Position numbers and translations under genes: made by a program. A DNA stretch of 64,000 nucleotides. Origin: Reticulitermes speratus. Taxonomy: Eukaryota; Arthropoda; Insecta; Blattodea; Rhinotermitidae. Below are positions 60,201 through 64,000 of the stretch, one piece after another. Each line of letters begins with the position of its first letter. Positions within the stretch are counted from its first letter, which is position 1. Below the pieces are notes generated by a model that searched no databases, was not told where the DNA came from, and worked only from the letters and a program-made list of their open reading frames with translations. The DNA lies in contig JAJKFL010000042.1 in NCBI GenBank assembly GCA_021186555.1, positions 13,322,781 through 13,386,780 of the forward strand. Direction: 5' to 3'.

Positions 60201-63200
60201 GAAATAAAAATAAATTATGTGTTGGGAAGGGATGGGGAGATCAATGAGACTGAGTGAAGAGAAGACAGGAAGCTGGTAGACCAAAGAAAGAAATATGTGG
60301 TTACTGGATTTGCTTTGTTTCTTATACGAATAAGTGTATATATTACAGGCAGGTATATATGAATGCAATCCAGATAATTTAAAAATGAGGGGCCTTTACA
60401 TGAGAGTTGAAACATAAAATGGTGGTTTCCTAAATAAGAAGAAACAAAGAAAGTTTTATCTACTCATGTAGAATATATATATATATATATATATATATTC
60501 ATTAATGAACTTCCTCGTTGATAATCAAGAAAACTTTCAAACAAATTCATCAATACACAGTATTAATACAAGGAATAAGCACCATCTTTATAGACCAATT
60601 GTCAACCTATCATGCTTTCAGAAAAGTACATTCTATTCTAGTATCAGGATCTTCAATAGCTAACCATGTAATATAAAAAATCTTAAGAATGAAAAAGCAC
60701 AATTTAAAGCAGCACTAAGAAGATACTTAAATGCACACTCCTTTTACTCTGTAGATGAATTTCTTATGAGTACTGTTAACCTATAATACTGACGTCTAAG
60801 ACTGCACATAGAATGTTTAAAGCATTTTGCAATGTACATTTTGTATGATTTTGTAGGTTATGACTTATTCCACATCCTCTTGTCATGTGACAAAATTATG
60901 GATCCATGGAATGTATATATGTATGTATGAACATTTGTGTGTTGCCTGACAAGTGAGGACAGCATTTGGAAGTCTTTTATTTTATTGAACTTTGGGAGTA
61001 TTAGAAATTATGTCATTAACCCTTTAGTGATGCGGGGGTGTAAATTTCAACTACTGTTCAGGACTGAGGGGTTTTAAATTTATGGTACCCTTAAATGCAT
61101 GTGCACCAAGATTGAAGGTCTCTGCAGGGCTTTGAGGCTGGCATTGAAGGGTTAAATCAGTACTTCTTATTTATGATATTATACTGTTAGTAAATATTAG
61201 CCCCGTCCTGAAATTAGCCTTGATTCTTCTGTGTAATTTGTGTGATTCTAGGATTCTTCATGTGCCATCACTGTAGGCAGTCTGGGGCCTGGGACATTTT
61301 AGTGAGATTACTTGGTGAGAGGAAAAAAAGTAAATCTTTTTCAGCCAAGGACATAGATATCCTTATGAAGGAAACAGCTACAGACAGGAAGGTGGATGTT
61401 CTTTGGGAACAGTTAGAGAAGACCACACAGTTGGTAGCTTGTCTTCCAGATGACACAGTTAGGAACATTATGAGGAACTTCAAACTTCCAGTAAGGTTTG
61501 CAGAAAGTTTTATGCAACCTAGACAAGCTGATGTTTATTGCAGGTGTTGTGTGTTGATGTGCATACTCATTAGGTCACTTTAACCCTTCGACAGCTTGTG
61601 TGTAATTAACACAGTAGAATTCCCATTTTGACTTATCTGGGGGATGAATTATTTTGAATTCCAATAAAAATAGCAGAGATTGAAGATGATTTTTGACTGT
61701 ACAATGCATCAGTAAATTTGATTTTCACTAATACCACTTCTCTTCTTACATCTGCATACACTTTTTGTGAATCTAGTATTCCTTATAACTGATCATGATA
61801 ATAATAAGGTTCTCTTTTACATCCATACTGCTTTTCTGTTGGCGATTTCTGAATAGTGTGTAGTTTTAACATGAAGGTATTAAGAAAAAACATCAGGTGT
61901 TAACAACAGCACAATGTAATGAAAAAGGGAATTCTACTTTCTTCTTTTGTAAGAAATGAGCTGTGTTATAAAGCAGCTGTATGGAGTGTGGATTATGATA
62001 TAAGACATTTTACTTTTTAGATTTATGGAAAGAATGGTATTGCATTGAAATACAAACACCAGAACTTGGCATAATCAAAAAGACCTCTTATTGAGAGGCA
62101 CTAGACATATAGTAGCCTAAACCTTGTTGAAGTATATGTTGTTGTGGGATCATTATACAAGAAAAGTGTTTATTTGTAAATGGTCATATTTCAGAATGTA
62201 CCACTGACAAGATTAGAGCAATTTGAAATTCGTGTAAATGACGCAAAGTCTGAATTATATGTACCACTTCATAATACTGAAGGTCAAAAAATGGGATTCA
62301 AGATCTTGAAGATGAATATAGATGGAGAAGAAACAGTACCTGTAACAGGATGTGGTGGAATCATTTGTTTGCATCATGGTAAAAGTGTCAAACAAGCTGC
62401 AGCTGTGATTGTCCCTGGGGTTGCTGATGCTTTAGCACTGGCTTCATATAAAACAAGCCATCATATTATTTGTTTGCCGCATGGTGAGTTTTGACTTTCT
62501 ACTTGTATTTGGTTTTATTATATACCTCTGTCATAGAAGCCAGCTAAAGAATTTACAGTAAGCAAACCCTGGCATTTCATGTGACAGTTGTGACTAACAG
62601 AGTTGCATTCTGGAGATACTGCTGGGCTGAAATTTTTGCACATGTGATCCAAGCCTCAGGATTACCAAACATATATATATTTTTTTTTTCATTCTATTGA
62701 TGTAGCTGGTAGTTCTAAGCACCACCAGATTTGTTGTTAGGATTCATTACATTTAAACAGTTTCACATTCCAACATGTATTTTTGTTGATTTTAAACCAA
62801 GACCACAGACACTGGTCACCATAAATATGAAAACATTCCTATGAAAATCACTAAAAACATTCCATTTTGCTGCACGTGTTACCGTATATTTCTTTTTCTG
62901 TTCAGTTGTCTCATGTATTATAACTCTTGATTGTATTCATTGTCATGTTTCTAGGTCTGGCAAGTTTGCCGCAACAAGTCTTACCATCACTTGAACAATT
63001 TACCAAGCTTATACTTTGGTTTGGTAATGATATTGGATCTTGGGATGCAGCAAGGACTTTTGCCAAGAAACTTGGAGAAAATAGGTGTTATTTTGTTAGG
63101 CCCATTGAAAAACATCCTTCACCTTTAGTGGCTTTCTTAAAGAATCAAGATTTGAAGGCAATTATAACAGGTGCCCAGCCAATATGGCATCAAGCTATAA

Positions 63201-63256
63201 CAACATTTTCCAGTTTAAGGCAAGATGTTCTATCCGATCTTCAAAATAATGAAAAA
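57226..63256 (+). CDS. TWNK: Mitochondrial DNA helicase Twinkle, N-terminal half (4 exons; runs out of the window)
   Basis: Replicative helicase of mitochondrial DNA, related to phage T7 gp4. Exons 57226-57703, 61252-61490, 62195-62483 and 62955-63256 join in frame to 436 residues. A basic, targeting-like start (MFTRLRIRPSPLHQ) precedes SQIRKMLKGYGLNF. A zinc-ribbon-like CPIC (139-142) and CHHC (164-167) follow, then the primase-like region: WEQLEK, GFKILKMN, IVPGVADALALAS. LPHGLASLPQQVLPSLEQFT, LWFGNDIGSWDAARTFAKKL and CYFVRP match Twinkle closely, as does ITGAQPIWHQAITTFSSLR before the RecA-like helicase domain. The Walker motifs are not in the window. The first ATG of the ORF was chosen as start. 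Most primase catalytic residues cannot be judged. Nek2 lies head to head upstream. Confidence 0.9.
58592..58638. repeat. Perfect 22-base hairpin
   Basis: Arms 58592-58613 and 58617-58638 are perfectly complementary with a three-base loop. The right arm contains GCCGAAACATGTAGG, which echoes the GAAAC...GTA end of the fold-back family, but there is no CTGA core nearby. Confidence 0.8.
59156..59286. repeat. Fold-back repeat with hammerhead-like core (Twinkle intron 1)
   Basis: Arms 59156-59200 and 59241-59286 are inverted copies (CTGGGATATTACACG / CACGTAATATCCCAG). On the minus strand the left part reads TTGAAGA, GGGA...TCCC, GAAACGTCGGTA (59228-59190): the same plan as the 54 kb repeat with a GTCG tetraloop as stem III, but with T in place of the first core C. 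The right arm has only CGAACGTTGGTA. Confidence 0.7.
60473..60498. repeat. (AT)n microsatellite
   Basis: About thirteen AT units in Twinkle intron 1. Confidence 0.95.
61020..61151. mobile_element. piggyBac-type MITE (copy 3) in Twinkle intron 1
   Basis: 132 bases, ends CCCTTTAGTGATGC and GCATTGAAGGG, flanked by TTAA (61016-61019, 61152-61155). The interior differs from copies 1 and 2. Confidence 0.7.
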
Positions 63257-64000
63257 GTAAGCTAAGAGAATAAGGTGCTGATTTATTTTAAAAATTAATA
63301 AACTTGAAAACACTTGTAAAACATTCTGGAAGGTGTGCTACATTGAAAATTTGGCATATTGTGTTGAATAATTAGGTTATTAATAGCAGCTTTCTTCAGT
63401 ACAGTATAATACAGTCGTATCAGTTCCTACAGCCATAAGGCTAATACTTTTGGAGTTAATCTGTATACCACTGAGCCCACAATTTGAGCTGCAGGCCAAT
63501 TTATGTATATTTTCAGTAGTTAGGATATTAGAGACATCTAGAACAGCGCTGGATCTTACGGGCTGACGGGTAGCTTTTCTGGTTAGCTCTTACATGCTGC
63601 TGAATAAATAGGTGAGTTGTGTCTAGATTGGTAAGGTGATGAGAGGCAGTAAAGTAGCACGCATGCAGCATGAAGAGATGTATGACGTTTTGAGAACATT
63701 CGAACCCCGTGCAGGTTCATTGTGTGAGATACCTTTGGTAGATTTGTTTCTGCCATTGTTCAGTCTTTTTAAACAGCCATTAATGTGTGCAGACATGTTC
63801 ATTTGTACATTGTCTTATTTCCAATGCATACATATGGTGATACATTTGCACTTCTCTCAATGATATCACTTCTGTATGTAAAGAAGCTGTAACATGATAA
63901 TCCAGTGTGAAATATCGTAACACATTTAACCAGCGATGTGTGCATGAAAGTATTACTGTTGATTTTATATTGTTAAATTTATTTGTACAGTGAAGATTTG
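63257..64000. other. Twinkle intron 4 (start)
   Basis: After the donor GTAAGC at 63257 no further Twinkle exon or recognised repeat is seen before the window ends. An ORF at 63636-63863 shows no family resemblance. Confidence 0.6.

Larger units (their letters stand above)
57704..61251. other. Twinkle intron 1
   Basis: A 3.5 kb intron. It holds a perfect 22-base hairpin (58592-58638), an inverted fold-back repeat (59156-59286), an AT microsatellite (60473-60498) and a piggyBac-type MITE (61020-61151). ORFs inside it show no family resemblance. Confidence 0.7.

Overview
This is nuclear DNA of an insect: it is AT-rich, its genes are split by GT-AG introns, and interspersed repeats fill most of the space. 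The LINE 3' tails and tRNA-derived SINEs look to me like those of cockroaches and termites (Blattodea). That placement is recognition, not proof. There are no prokaryotic features, and a 100-base run of N marks an assembly gap at 43141-43240.

Six protein-coding loci can be supported. (1) 2126-5088 (+): the last three visible coding exons of an unrecognised helical protein. (2) 11618-12760 (-): a multi-pass membrane RING protein of the RNF26 type. (3) 13179-40941 (+): the mitochondrial m-AAA protease Afg3l2, 14 coding exons that join in frame to about 805 residues. Its intron 12 is 8.9 kb and holds a Tigger transposon and a full-length but broken LINE. (4) 45789-46151 (+): one exon carrying two short ORFs 14 bases apart, an unrecognised one-pass micropeptide followed by the complex I subunit NDUFB1. 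(5) 50438-54821 (-): the mitotic kinase Nek2, five exons, 631 residues. (6) 57226-63256 (+): the first four coding exons of the mitochondrial DNA helicase Twinkle, whose helicase domain lies beyond the window.

Three of the six loci (Afg3l2, NDUFB1, Twinkle) encode mitochondrial proteins and all lie on the plus strand. RNF26 and Afg3l2 start codons are 418 bases apart, head to head, and probably share a promoter. Nek2 and Twinkle are also head to head, about 2.4 kb apart.

The rest is mostly mobile DNA. I can place four different pogo/Tigger families, one hAT-type and three piggyBac-type MITEs, a relic DDE transposase, several tRNA-derived SINEs with clear target-site duplications, many LINE 3' ends, and a family of fold-back repeats. 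The fold-backs carry a motif that resembles a hammerhead ribozyme core (CTGARGA, stem II, GAAAC, GTA). The two observations I rate highest are the bicistronic micropeptide/NDUFB1 exon and the hammerhead-like fold-back in Nek2 intron 2.
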